Positions 1 through 6,084 are shown, counted from the first letter of the stretch. The stretch is DNA of 6,580 nt from Spirochaetia bacterium (GCA_021286925.1 JAJTBL010000106.1:1-6580), one strand, 5' to 3'. The notes: generated from the letters alone by a model not told the origin. A program made the numbers and translations.

Positions 1-767
1 TCCAGGCAAACGGGCTCGGATTTGTGACCGGAAAAGAATGGAACCCCGTAACAGTAAAATTGGGCGCTCTGCCTTTTATAGCGGGGACCTTGTTCACATC
101 CTTGCTGGCTCTCACGATCTCCCTTCCTTTTTCACTGGCAATCGGCATCGTTTTGGGAGAGTACGCTTCCGAATCGAGAATTTCAGCCGTTGCCAACACA
201 ATTGTCAATCTGCTCGCAACAATCCCCTCGGTGGTCTACGGCTTGTGGGGATTGGCTGTAGTCGTTCCTTTGGTCCGAAATATCGAAATGGCGCTGGGAG
301 TGCCGCCCTATGGTGTCGGCATTGCCTCGGCATCTCTGGTGCTCGCCATCATGATTATTCCCTATCTTTCATCGATAACCCGGGAAGTTCTGCTGAACGT
401 TCCATCTTCGGTAAAGCAAGGCGCTTTGGCGCTGGGTTGTACCCGCTCGGAGATGATTTCCGGCATCGCGCTTCCCTATGTCCGTTCCGGCATCCTGGCA
501 GGCATCTTGCTCTCCCTCGGCCGGGCCCTGGGCGAAACGATGGCGGTGACCATGCTGATCGGCAACGCGACCCGAATGCCGACATCGATTTTTTCTATCG
601 GGAATACACTTGCGAGCATCATAGCCAGCCAGTTCAATGAAGCTGAAAGCGATGTGCATCGGTCGGGAATGATCGGGCTCGCTTTGATACTCTTTATGAT
701 CACGTTCATCATAAATTATTTTGGCAGACGGGTGATCCAGAGAACCGGAGTACAGCATGGAATATGA
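1..767 (+). CDS. pstC: Phosphate ABC transporter permease PstC (5' end cut off by window)
   Basis: PstC is one of the two inner-membrane subunits of the PstSCAB high-affinity phosphate importer; with PstA it forms the channel driven by the ATPase PstB. The reading frame is open from the window edge (codons from position 3, reading QANGLGF before the GTG at 24). The text around that GTG (GFVTGKEWNPVT) matches the periplasmic stretch after the first membrane helix of PstC, so the GTG is internal and the true start, with helix 1, lies upstream. Counting from the GTG, hydrophobic helices lie near residues 18-45, 57-83, 97-116, 154-178 and 215-233. The binding-protein-dependent permease (EAA) loop is at about 120-150 (REVLLNVPSSVKQGALALG), followed by GRALGETMAV at 166-175, a PstC hallmark. 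The 3' end overlaps pstA by 11 bp, implying translational coupling. pstS is expected upstream but is not in view. The family assignment is secure. Confidence 0.95.
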   Translation, partial: QANGLGFVTGKEWNPVTVKLGALPFIAGTLFTSLLALTISLPFSLAIGIVLGEYASESRISAVANTIVNLLATIPSVVYGLWGLAVVVPLVRNIEMALGVPPYGVGIASASLVLAIMIIPYLSSITREVLLNVPSSVKQGALALGCTRSEMISGIALPYVRSGILAGILLSLGRALGETMAVTMLIGNATRMPTSIFSIGNTLASIIASQFNEAESDVHRSGMIGLALILFMITFIINYFGRRVIQRTGVQHGI

Positions 768-1623
768 AAATCAGTTTGAAAAAAGCGCAAACAGAACTCG
801 AAGGCATCGCAAGGACAAGTTTTTTGCCTTCAGTTTGATTCTGCCGGGCATTATCGTTCTGGCTATCCTTGTCCTGATTTTGATTATGCTGGTTGCCAAG
901 GGAGTAAAAGCCTTCAATCCAGATTTCTTCTTGTCGGTTCAAAAGCCTTTTGGTGTTGAAGGCGGCGGCATCGTCAATGGAATCCTCGGCAGTCTTCTGA
1001 TTATGGCGATGGCCAGTCTTATCAGTATCCCCCTTGCGCTGATTTTCTCGGTCACGCTGATCGAAAAAAAAGACACAAGGATAGCACGCCTTTTGGAACT
1101 CTGCCTGTCTTCCTTTCAGGGAGTACCCTCGATTGTCTTTGGCGTCATCATGTACAGCTGGCTGGTTGTCCCCTTGAAGTCATACTCCGCACTGTCCGCC
1201 GCAATCGCAGTCTCCTTCATCATGATTCCGACAGTCTCCGCGACTATCAAGGAAGTTCTGTTGCTCGTTCCTTCATCATATAAAGAAGCGGCAATTTCTC
1301 TTGGCGTTCCAAGATGGAAAGCCATGACTGGCGTCATTGTTCCGTCGGCCATGCCCGGAATCAAAGGGGCAGTGGGCTTGGGATTGGCTCGAATTGCTGG
1401 AGAAACTGCGCCGCTTTTGTTTACAGCCTTCGGCAACCCTTTCCTTTCGCTGAATCCGTCAAAGCCGGTGAGCGCGATGCCGCTGATCATCTATGATTAT
1501 ATCAAAAGCCCCTATGCCGATTGGCATGAAAAAGCCTGGGGAACAGCCCTGTTGCTCGTTCTGATGGTTTTCGCACTGACGCTTTCTATCAGCGCTCGGC
1601 AGAAGAATGCTCATCCCCGCTGA
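757..1623 (+). CDS. pstA: Phosphate ABC transporter permease PstA
   Basis: This is the second membrane subunit of the Pst phosphate importer, paired with PstC. It has 288 residues, normal for PstA. After a basic cytoplasmic N-terminus (RTRRHRKDK, 13-21), helices lie near 22-46, 71-99, 113-139, 142-160, 202-225 and 259-280. The conserved GGGIVNGILGSL block opens helix 2 (69-80). The EAA loop that docks on PstB runs about 165-200 (KEVLLLVPSSYKEAAISLGV), followed by LARIAGETAPLLFTAFGN (210-227), the PstA counterpart of the PstC GRALGET motif. The ATG at 757 is chosen because GGAG (747-750) sits 6 nt upstream and it overlaps the end of pstC by 11 bp. The usual partner pstB does not follow: the next gene is convergent and starts its coding end only 75 bp away. 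The product is certain; the location of its ATPase is unknown. Confidence 0.96.
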   Translation: MEYENQFEKSANRTRRHRKDKFFAFSLILPGIIVLAILVLILIMLVAKGVKAFNPDFFLSVQKPFGVEGGGIVNGILGSLLIMAMASLISIPLALIFSVTLIEKKDTRIARLLELCLSSFQGVPSIVFGVIMYSWLVVPLKSYSALSAAIAVSFIMIPTVSATIKEVLLLVPSSYKEAAISLGVPRWKAMTGVIVPSAMPGIKGAVGLGLARIAGETAPLLFTAFGNPFLSLNPSKPVSAMPLIIYDYIKSPYADWHEKAWGTALLLVLMVFALTLSISARQKNAHPR

Positions 1624-1652
1624 TTGCCGAAAATCGATTCAATTACGGCAAT

Positions 1653-1689
1653 AAAAAAGCTAAAAAAAAGGCGCGCAGGTCTGCGCGCC
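1653..1689 (-). terminator. Rho-independent terminator of the carboxyltransferase gene
   Basis: A perfect 9-bp inverted repeat (GGCGCGCAG at 1670-1678, CTGCGCGCC at 1681-1689) is flanked on its low-coordinate side by A8 (1662-1669), TAGC and A6. Read on the minus strand this is a GC-rich hairpin followed by eight Ts and a further T run, starting 10 nt after the stop codon at 1699-1701. In the plus direction the hairpin is followed by GTTCGCATGTTATT, which is poor in Ts, so it should end pst transcription much less efficiently, if at all. Confidence 0.9.
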
Positions 1690-1698
1690 GTTCGCATG

Positions 1699-3495
1699 TT
1701 ATTCCGCGTTCTGAATTGCGAAGTCCCAATACTCCGGTGTCATATCACCATCCTCAATCCTGTAGTCCTCCGGCAGACTGGCCACGTTGCTGGAAAACGC
1801 TGGCGGGGCGGGAAATTTGAAGGTAGCCGGGGCTTTGACGAAACCGCCGGTGCCTGCTGTTGATGCCATCGTTTGCGCACCTGCTCCAGCACTTGTCGGC
1901 GCGGTTTCTTCCCCGGGATGCGCGGCTTTCCACTCTGCAATACGCTTGCCGCGCAGGAATCGGTCAGCCACGGATGGAAATAGTTCAAGCAGGAGTTCTT
2001 CCTTTTCGTTCATGGCAAGCGGCATGTTGCCCGCTTCGGGAATCAGCGGATTAGCCTGTTTTTTGTAAGCGCTGGTGTCATAGGGAATCTCTTCACGGGT
2101 TCCGCATACCCTGAATCTGAATTCAGGATCGACCGGCCAGGGCGTTTTGCCATAGCTTCCCTTCACAAGTTCCGCAAAGTTTTTAGAAATATTGGAGTAG
2201 GGGTCCTTGCCCTGGGTTTTTGACACGACATAGTTGACAGCCTGAACGCCGACAATCTGGCTGGTCGGCGTCACGAGCGGCGGAACTCCGCAGTCCAGCC
2301 GGACAACGGGAACCGCCTTGAGCACTTCTTCTAGATGCTGTTCGAGCTTGGCTTCTTTCAGCTGGGACATCATGTTGGTGTACATTCCGCCGGGAATTTG
2401 CGCGTGCTGGACGATTTTGTCCGGCTCCGGATAATTGAAAGCCGCCTCGATCTTTCTGCACAGCTCCAGCGCTTTTGCGTATTTCTTGCCGACTGTCGCT
2501 TCAAGCGCGTCATCAAAAAGCAGATTAAGATCCTGGCTGATGGTTGTCTTGGAAAGATCCAGCACCGGCGGGAGTTTTTTGTACTGGTCATAGGCCGCGA
2601 GCTGCTGCCGAGCTTCTCTGAGCCGCGCGTCAATTTTGGCGACAGCGGCGTTGTCCACACCGGTATCAAGGCCAAGCTTGTCCGCAAAAATCCTGATTAT
2701 TTCATATGCCGGGGCCGCCGGACCGCCTGAGAATGACAAGATGGCGGTATCCACGATATCAACGCCATTGACCATCGCCGCAAGCAAGCTTGCGACACCA
2801 TAGCCCGGTGTACAGTGTGTATGCAGGTCGATGGGAACGGAGATTTCGTTTTTCAGGGCTTTTATCAGTTTTGCCGAGGCCGCTGGTTCGATTAGGCCTG
2901 CCATATCTTTGATGGTAATCATGTCGGCGCCAAGCTTTTCCAGCTCCTTGGCTTTTTCCACGTAATAATTGGTCGTAAAAAGATTGATTGGCAGAGCTTT
3001 CCCGGAGAAAAACGCATGGACATGTTCGCGGAAGGTGAATTTTGGATCCATGGTGTAGCAGACTGCACAATCCGCCATGCCGCCAGCTTCTTTTACAAAT
3101 CGAATGGAGGACTTCATATTTTCGATATCGTTCAGTGCGTCAAAAATCCTCATGATATCGATGCCCGAAGAAATCGCGTTCCTGCAGAAACCTTCAATGA
3201 CTGAGTCCGGATAAGGGTTGTACCCGAAGAGATTCCGGCCGCGCGAGAGGGCGGTCAGCTTGGAAACGTTGCCAATGCCGGCTTTGATTTTTTCAAGCCG
3301 CTCCCAGGGGTTTTCATTCAGGTATCGCATGACGGAATCGGGAACAGCGCCGCCCCAGACTTCCATGGCATAGAAATGCGCATTCCGGTATTCATCCAGA
3401 ACCGCGTCTACCTGTGCCTGGTTCATCCTCGTGGCGAACTGACTCTGCTGTCCGTCCCGCAGGGTTAAGTCCCTGATTTTGAGTGCATGGTTCAT
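1699..3495 (-). CDS. Biotin-dependent carboxyltransferase subunit (PycB / OadA / transcarboxylase 5S family), no biotinyl domain
   Basis: The product should move CO2 between carboxybiotin and a C3/C4 acid, most likely pyruvate/oxaloacetate, in the cytoplasm or bound to a membrane decarboxylase. It has 598 residues from ATG 3495. The N-terminal HMGL-like TIM barrel carries RDGQQS (13-18) with metal ligand D14, WGGA (47-50), NPWERL (62-67), RIFDALND (116-123), the carbamylated lysine site IKDMAG (K196) and the HxH metal pair in DLHTHC (H225, H227). The conserved carboxylase domain follows, with IPGGM (367-371) and VTPTSQIVG (408-416). Compared from memory with Propionibacterium 5S, about 50 extra residues lie before IPGGM (roughly 308-357). 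After about 528 comes an Ala/Thr/Pro-rich stretch and a tail ending PEYWDFAIQNAE. There is no biotin-accepting AMKM motif, so a separate carrier protein is needed. A TTG at 3525 could add 10 residues but lies in the predicted -10 box. Annotation as pyruvate carboxylase subunit B, oxaloacetate decarboxylase alpha or 5S is open; the family is secure. Confidence 0.92.
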   Translation of the reverse strand: MNHALKIRDLTLRDGQQSQFATRMNQAQVDAVLDEYRNAHFYAMEVWGGAVPDSVMRYLNENPWERLEKIKAGIGNVSKLTALSRGRNLFGYNPYPDSVIEGFCRNAISSGIDIMRIFDALNDIENMKSSIRFVKEAGGMADCAVCYTMDPKFTFREHVHAFFSGKALPINLFTTNYYVEKAKELEKLGADMITIKDMAGLIEPAASAKLIKALKNEISVPIDLHTHCTPGYGVASLLAAMVNGVDIVDTAILSFSGGPAAPAYEIIRIFADKLGLDTGVDNAAVAKIDARLREARQQLAAYDQYKKLPPVLDLSKTTISQDLNLLFDDALEATVGKKYAKALELCRKIEAAFNYPEPDKIVQHAQIPGGMYTNMMSQLKEAKLEQHLEEVLKAVPVVRLDCGVPPLVTPTSQIVGVQAVNYVVSKTQGKDPYSNISKNFAELVKGSYGKTPWPVDPEFRFRVCGTREEIPYDTSAYKKQANPLIPEAGNMPLAMNEKEELLLELFPSVADRFLRGKRIAEWKAAHPGEETAPTSAGAGAQTMASTAGTGGFVKAPATFKFPAPPAFSSNVASLPEDYRIEDGDMTPEYWDFAIQNAE

Positions 3496-3503
3496 TCGAA
3501 TTT

Positions 3504-3508
3504 CCTCC
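3504..3508 (-). promoter_or_regulatory. Ribosome binding site deciding the ATG 3495 start
   Basis: On the minus strand GGAGG is followed by AAATTCGA (8 nt) and then ATG at 3495. This is a strong Shine-Dalgarno at good spacing and lies inside the longer TTG-initiated frame, so the ATG is the better start for the carboxyltransferase. Confidence 0.85.
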
Positions 3509-3524
3509 ACAGACTCTTCGGTCA

Positions 3525-3552
3525 ATAATAAATACTAATATAGTCTTGTCAA
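3525..3552 (-). promoter_or_regulatory. Sigma-70 promoter of the carboxyltransferase gene
   Basis: On the minus strand a perfect -35 TTGACA (3552-3547) is separated by 16 nt from -10 TATTAT (3530-3525), one mismatch from consensus. Transcription would begin near 3518, giving a leader of about 22 nt that holds little beyond the ribosome binding site. No transcript data; the call rests on sequence match and position. Confidence 0.75.
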
Positions 3553-3589
3553 TTATGCTAGGCAGGGCAGGCTGGTAATTCTGCGGGTG

Positions 3590-3699
3590 CCCCAAAATGA
3601 GTGTTTCCAATCTTGTGGTATGAATATTTTTATATAATGAATAGATAATATTAACAGCCCCTCATCACAATTCTTTTTGACAGAATCACGATTTTGGGG
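3590..3699. repeat. Inverted-repeat pair CCCCAAAAT / ATTTTGGGG in the divergent promoter region
   Basis: CCCCAAAAT (3590-3598) recurs as its exact reverse complement ATTTTGGGG (3691-3699), 101 bp apart. Read in the same sense, similarity continues with one gap: AAAATGAGTGTTTC against AAAATCGTGATTC. The right copy fills the last 9 bases of the spacer of the plus-strand promoter and abuts its -10; the left copy is 38 bp upstream of the minus-strand -35. It could be a regulator site for both promoters. A 9-bp pair in a region this size has a chance expectation of roughly 0.2, so it is suggestive only. Confidence 0.4.
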
Positions 3700-3705
3700 T
3701 AAAAT
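3677..3705 (+). promoter_or_regulatory. korD: Sigma-70 promoter of the korDABC operon
   Basis: A perfect -35 TTGACA (3677-3682), a 17-nt spacer and -10 TAAAAT (3700-3705, one mismatch) make a near-consensus promoter pointing at korD. Transcription would start near 3712, leaving a leader of about 110 nt. The -10 is also the right half of a small dyad, ATTTT-GGGGT-AAAAT (3691-3705), a possible operator. Confidence 0.75.
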
Positions 3706-3712
3706 ATATCGA

Positions 3713-3793
3713 ATGCCGCATCTCAAATCCGCTCAACCGACTTTTCGCAGTGAAAGGCTGACTTTGAGTGGGTTGCCGTATCTGTATAGGTAA
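3713..3793 (+). other. korD leader with possible 26-codon ORF and nested inverted repeats
   Basis: Between the predicted transcription start and korD lies an ATG (3713) opening 26 sense codons, MPHLKSAQPTFRSERLTLSG followed by LPYLYR and TAA (3791-3793). It would be almost leaderless, and has no Shine-Dalgarno. The same stretch can fold: CTCAAA (3722-3727) pairs with TTTGAG (3763-3768) and encloses CTTTTC/GAAAGG (3741-3746 with 3752-3757, one G-T pair). I recognise no known riboswitch. The ORF may be chance; the leader itself follows from the promoter call. Confidence 0.2.
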
Positions 3794-3814
3794 GGCGCGG
3801 AAAAAAATATACGA

Positions 3815-3820
3815 GTAAGG
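3815..3820 (+). promoter_or_regulatory. korD: Weak, closely spaced ribosome binding site of korD
   Basis: GTAAGG followed by GT precedes the ATG at 3823, so the purine-rich core sits only 2 nt from the start, closer than usual. The same hexamer occurs 25 bp upstream (3790-3795). An in-frame TAG at 3787 and the lack of any other start codon after it make ATG 3823 the only choice despite the poor site. Confidence 0.45.
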
Positions 3821-3822
3821 GT

Positions 3823-4098
3823 ATGGCTGAACAAAAAAAAGGCTATTTCCACATTATCAGGGAGAAGTACTGCAAGGGCTGCGGAATCTGCATTGCCTTT
3901 TGCCCGAAACAGCTGCTTGTTCTGAAGAATGGCAAGGTTTTCCCCGAACGACCTGAAATCTGTATCGGCTGTCATATGTGCGAATACCGCTGCCCAGATT
4001 TTGCCATCGAGGTAAAACCGATTGTTGAAGAAACCAACAATTCAGCCGATGTCGAAGGACTGGATTACAGTTTGCCACCGGAGGCGCACCATGCCTGA
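3823..4098 (+). CDS. korD: 2-oxoglutarate:ferredoxin oxidoreductase delta subunit, 2x[4Fe-4S] ferredoxin
   Basis: This is the small electron-transfer subunit of the four-subunit oxidoreductase, passing electrons from the beta-subunit cluster to soluble ferredoxin. It has 91 residues, typical for KorD/OorD. Two ferredoxin motifs are complete: C17-x2-C20-x2-C23-x3-CP(27-28) and C47-x2-C50-x2-C53-x3-CP(57-58), each able to hold a [4Fe-4S] cluster. The acidic C-terminal tail (about 66-91) lies beyond the ferredoxin fold. It is the first gene of the operon and overlaps korA by 8 bp; the korA Shine-Dalgarno lies inside its last codons, so the subunits are probably translated in a coupled way. Small ferredoxins are promiscuous by sequence, but the position before korA makes the subunit call safe. 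The exact 2-oxoacid substrate is inferred from the whole operon. Confidence 0.92.
   Translation: MAEQKKGYFHIIREKYCKGCGICIAFCPKQLLVLKNGKVFPERPEICIGCHMCEYRCPDFAIEVKPIVEETNNSADVEGLDYSLPPEAHHA
4080..4084 (+). promoter_or_regulatory. korA: Ribosome binding site deciding the korA start
   Basis: GGAGG lies 6 nt before ATG 4091. It rules out the longer frame from TTG 4022, whose extra 23 residues would overlap korD by 77 bp and do not resemble the start of KorA proteins. Confidence 0.85.
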
Positions 4099-5224
4099 AA
4101 TCGTCAAATTGATGCAAGGAAATGAAGCCTGCACGATGGGAGCCCTTGCCGCAGGTCTTGAGTTTTATGCTGGCTATCCCATTACACCGTCAACCGAAAT
4201 CGCCGAGATGTGTTCGGAAGAGCTGCCCAAGGTGGGCGGCCGTTTTATCCAAATGGAAGATGAAATCGGCTCAATCGCAGCCTGTATCGGTGCTTCCCTG
4301 ACAGGCAAAAAGTCCATGACTGCGACCTCAGGTCCCGGTTTTTCCCTTATGCAAGAATCGATTGGCTATGCCAGCCTCTGCGAAATCCCGGTTGTCATCA
4401 TCAACGTTCAGCGAATGGGCCCCTCGACCGGCATGCCGACCAGTCCTGCTCAGCAGGACCTGATGCAGGCGCGCTGGGGAACCCATGGCGACCATGCGAT
4501 TATCGCCCTGGCTCCTGGCAACGTCAAGGAATGTTTCGAACTTACTTTCAAAGCCTTTTTACTGTCAGAAAAATATCGAGTTCCCGTCATTGTGCTGACT
4601 GACGAAGTTATCGGGCATATGCGGGAAAAAGTGGTCATGCCCGATCCCAGAACCTATAAGATTCCTGTGCGCGCCATGCCGGTAACACCGGCGGGCTACA
4701 AGCCCTATGAAGCCGATCCGGACGGCGGCGTCCCCTTGATGGCTCCATTTGGCAAAGGTTATCGCTGGCACTGCACCGGCCTCTTCCATGATGAAAAAGG
4801 CGCGCCGTCAGGGAAAGCCTCCGTTGCAGAAGCATTGCTTCACCGGCTTGAAAGAAAGATCGAAAAGAATAAAGCAGAATTGGTTGATTACTTTGCCGAG
4901 TCACTGGATGACTGCGATGTCGCGGTCGTTTCCTTCGGCTCCTCAGCCATGGCGGCCCTTTCAGCGGTGCGCAAAGCCCGCGCTCAGGGGCTCAAAGCCG
5001 GAATGCTCAGAATCAAGACGGTCTGGCCCTTCCCCGACGAGGCAGTCAGAGAACTGACCAAGACGGCTCACACGATTATCGTACCGGAGATGAACCAGGG
5101 ACAGATGGCGCTTGAAGTTGAGCGTGTTGTCCATGGCAAGGCAAAGGTTGTGAAGCTGGGCAAGGTGAACGGCGATCTTTTCCGCCCTGAAGAAGTTTTC
5201 GAAGTTTTGAAGGAGGCATTCTGA
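4091..5224 (+). CDS. korA: 2-oxoglutarate:ferredoxin oxidoreductase alpha subunit
   Basis: The alpha subunit supplies the pyrimidine-side domain for thiamine diphosphate and the CoA/substrate region; with KorB it catalyses 2-oxoglutarate + CoA + oxidised ferredoxin to succinyl-CoA + CO2, or the reverse reductive carboxylation. It has 377 residues from ATG 4091. Domain I shows NEACTMGALAAG (11-22), GYPITPSTEIAEM (28-40), MEDEIGSIAA (55-64), TSGPGFSLMQESIGYA (79-94) and QRMGPSTGMPTSPAQQDL (107-124), all signatures of KorA-type alpha subunits. A C-terminal transketolase-like domain II begins near DCDVAVVSFGSS, includes KTVWPFPDEAV and ends at the stop. There is no fused gamma domain, consistent with a separate korC. 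It overlaps korD by 8 bp and its TGA shares one base with the ATG of korB. Related enzymes act on 2-oxoisovalerate or other 2-oxoacids, so the substrate is likely but not proven. Confidence 0.93.
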   Translation: MPEIVKLMQGNEACTMGALAAGLEFYAGYPITPSTEIAEMCSEELPKVGGRFIQMEDEIGSIAACIGASLTGKKSMTATSGPGFSLMQESIGYASLCEIPVVIINVQRMGPSTGMPTSPAQQDLMQARWGTHGDHAIIALAPGNVKECFELTFKAFLLSEKYRVPVIVLTDEVIGHMREKVVMPDPRTYKIPVRAMPVTPAGYKPYEADPDGGVPLMAPFGKGYRWHCTGLFHDEKGAPSGKASVAEALLHRLERKIEKNKAELVDYFAESLDDCDVAVVSFGSSAMAALSAVRKARAQGLKAGMLRIKTVWPFPDEAVRELTKTAHTIIVPEMNQGQMALEVERVVHGKAKVVKLGKVNGDLFRPEEVFEVLKEAF

Positions 5225-6084
5225 TGGCTGAAGTCCTCGATTATTTCAGGAAGGAACGACTTCCTTCAATCTGGTGCCCTGGCTGCGGCCATGGTACGGT
5301 GACTGGCGCACTCATTCGAGCCATAGACAAGCTGGGCTTGGATAAGAACAATATCGTCATGGTTTCCGGCATCGGCTGTTCAAGCCGCGCCGTCGGATAT
5401 CTCGATTTTGACACCCTCCATACGACGCATGGGCGGGCGATTGCTTTTGCAACCGGTGTCAAGCTCGCCAAACCCAATCTCAAGGTCATTGTCATGACCG
5501 GCGACGGAGACTGCGCTGCTATCGGCGGCAATCACTTTATCCACGCTGCCCGCCGTAATATAGACATCACCACAATTGTGATGAACAACAATATTTATGG
5601 CATGACATCAGGCCAGTACTCGCCGACGACGCCGCACGGAATGCTTGGAACCACCGCACCGTATGGTAATGTTGAGTATGCCTTCGACCTCTGCGAACTG
5701 GCAAAAGCCGCGGGCGCCACCTATGTCGCGCGGGCAACCAGCTATCATGTGACTTTGCTGGAAGAACTTATCGAAAAGGCTCTGCAGAACAAAGGTTTTT
5801 CAGTTGTTGAGGCGATGACCCAGTGCCCTACCTATTTCGGTAGAAAAAACAAGATCGGCGGTGCGGTTGAACTGCTCAACTGGATCAAGGATGGGACAAT
5901 CAATGTCAAAGCGGCAGCGGCGCTGCCTCCTGAAAAGCGGGAAGGCAAAATCCTCATCGGCGAACTCCACAGATCCGAGCGGCCCGAATATACTGCTTCC
6001 TATCTCGAAATGACATCGAAAGTCCAGAGAACCTACAATGATTACAAAGGAGGGAACAGAGGATGCGAGTTGAATTCAGACTGA
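5224..6084 (+). CDS. korB: 2-oxoglutarate:ferredoxin oxidoreductase beta subunit (TPP and [4Fe-4S])
   Basis: The beta subunit binds the diphosphate end of thiamine diphosphate and the cluster that takes electrons from the reaction intermediate. It has 286 residues. All four expected cluster cysteines are present: C18 and C21 (WCPGCGHG), C52 (GIGCSSR) and C201 (TQCPTYFGR). The TPP/Mg motif runs from GDGD (93-96) to NNNIYGMTSGQ (121-131), with the standard GGNHFIHAARRNI between. SPTTPHG (133-139) and the preceding HTTHGRA (66-72) are typical of KorB. The ATG overlaps the korA stop by one base (ATGA arrangement); AGGAGG (5211-5216) lies 7 nt upstream. The last 22 bp overlap korC. With KorDAC this forms a complete enzyme feeding ferredoxin in an oxidative, or drawing from it in a reductive, TCA pathway. 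Confidence 0.95.
   Translation: MAEVLDYFRKERLPSIWCPGCGHGTVTGALIRAIDKLGLDKNNIVMVSGIGCSSRAVGYLDFDTLHTTHGRAIAFATGVKLAKPNLKVIVMTGDGDCAAIGGNHFIHAARRNIDITTIVMNNNIYGMTSGQYSPTTPHGMLGTTAPYGNVEYAFDLCELAKAAGATYVARATSYHVTLLEELIEKALQNKGFSVVEAMTQCPTYFGRKNKIGGAVELLNWIKDGTINVKAAAALPPEKREGKILIGELHRSERPEYTASYLEMTSKVQRTYNDYKGGNRGCELNSD

Noticed and set aside
1..23. GTG 24 as the true start of pstC
   Set aside because: The frame is open upstream to the window edge with PstC-like residues, and the first membrane helix would be missing.
38..640. 200-codon plus-strand ORF inside pstC in another frame
   Set aside because: pstC is unmistakable in its own frame; the alternative translation is rich in Arg, His and Ser, as expected for a shadow frame.
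1670..1689. Bidirectional terminator also serving pstA
   Set aside because: The hairpin is shared, but the plus-strand side lacks a T tract, so I assign it only to the minus-strand gene.
1624..1863. Plus-strand ORF of 79 codons starting right after pstA
   Set aside because: It runs through the terminator hairpin and lies antisense to the carboxyltransferase tail; no ribosome binding site and a composition set by the opposite strand.
2335..2730. 131-codon plus-strand ORF antisense to the carboxyltransferase
   Set aside because: It is fully inside a well-supported gene on the other strand and its translation resembles no family I know.
3619..3655. AT-rich stretch with TATAAT at 3633-3638 as a third promoter
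   Set aside because: No acceptable -35 at 15-19 nt on the plus strand, and only weak boxes on the minus strand; the two flanking promoters are far better.
4022..4090. Longer korA beginning at TTG 4022
   Set aside because: It would overlap korD by 77 bp, the extra residues do not look like KorA, and a good GGAGG precedes ATG 4091.
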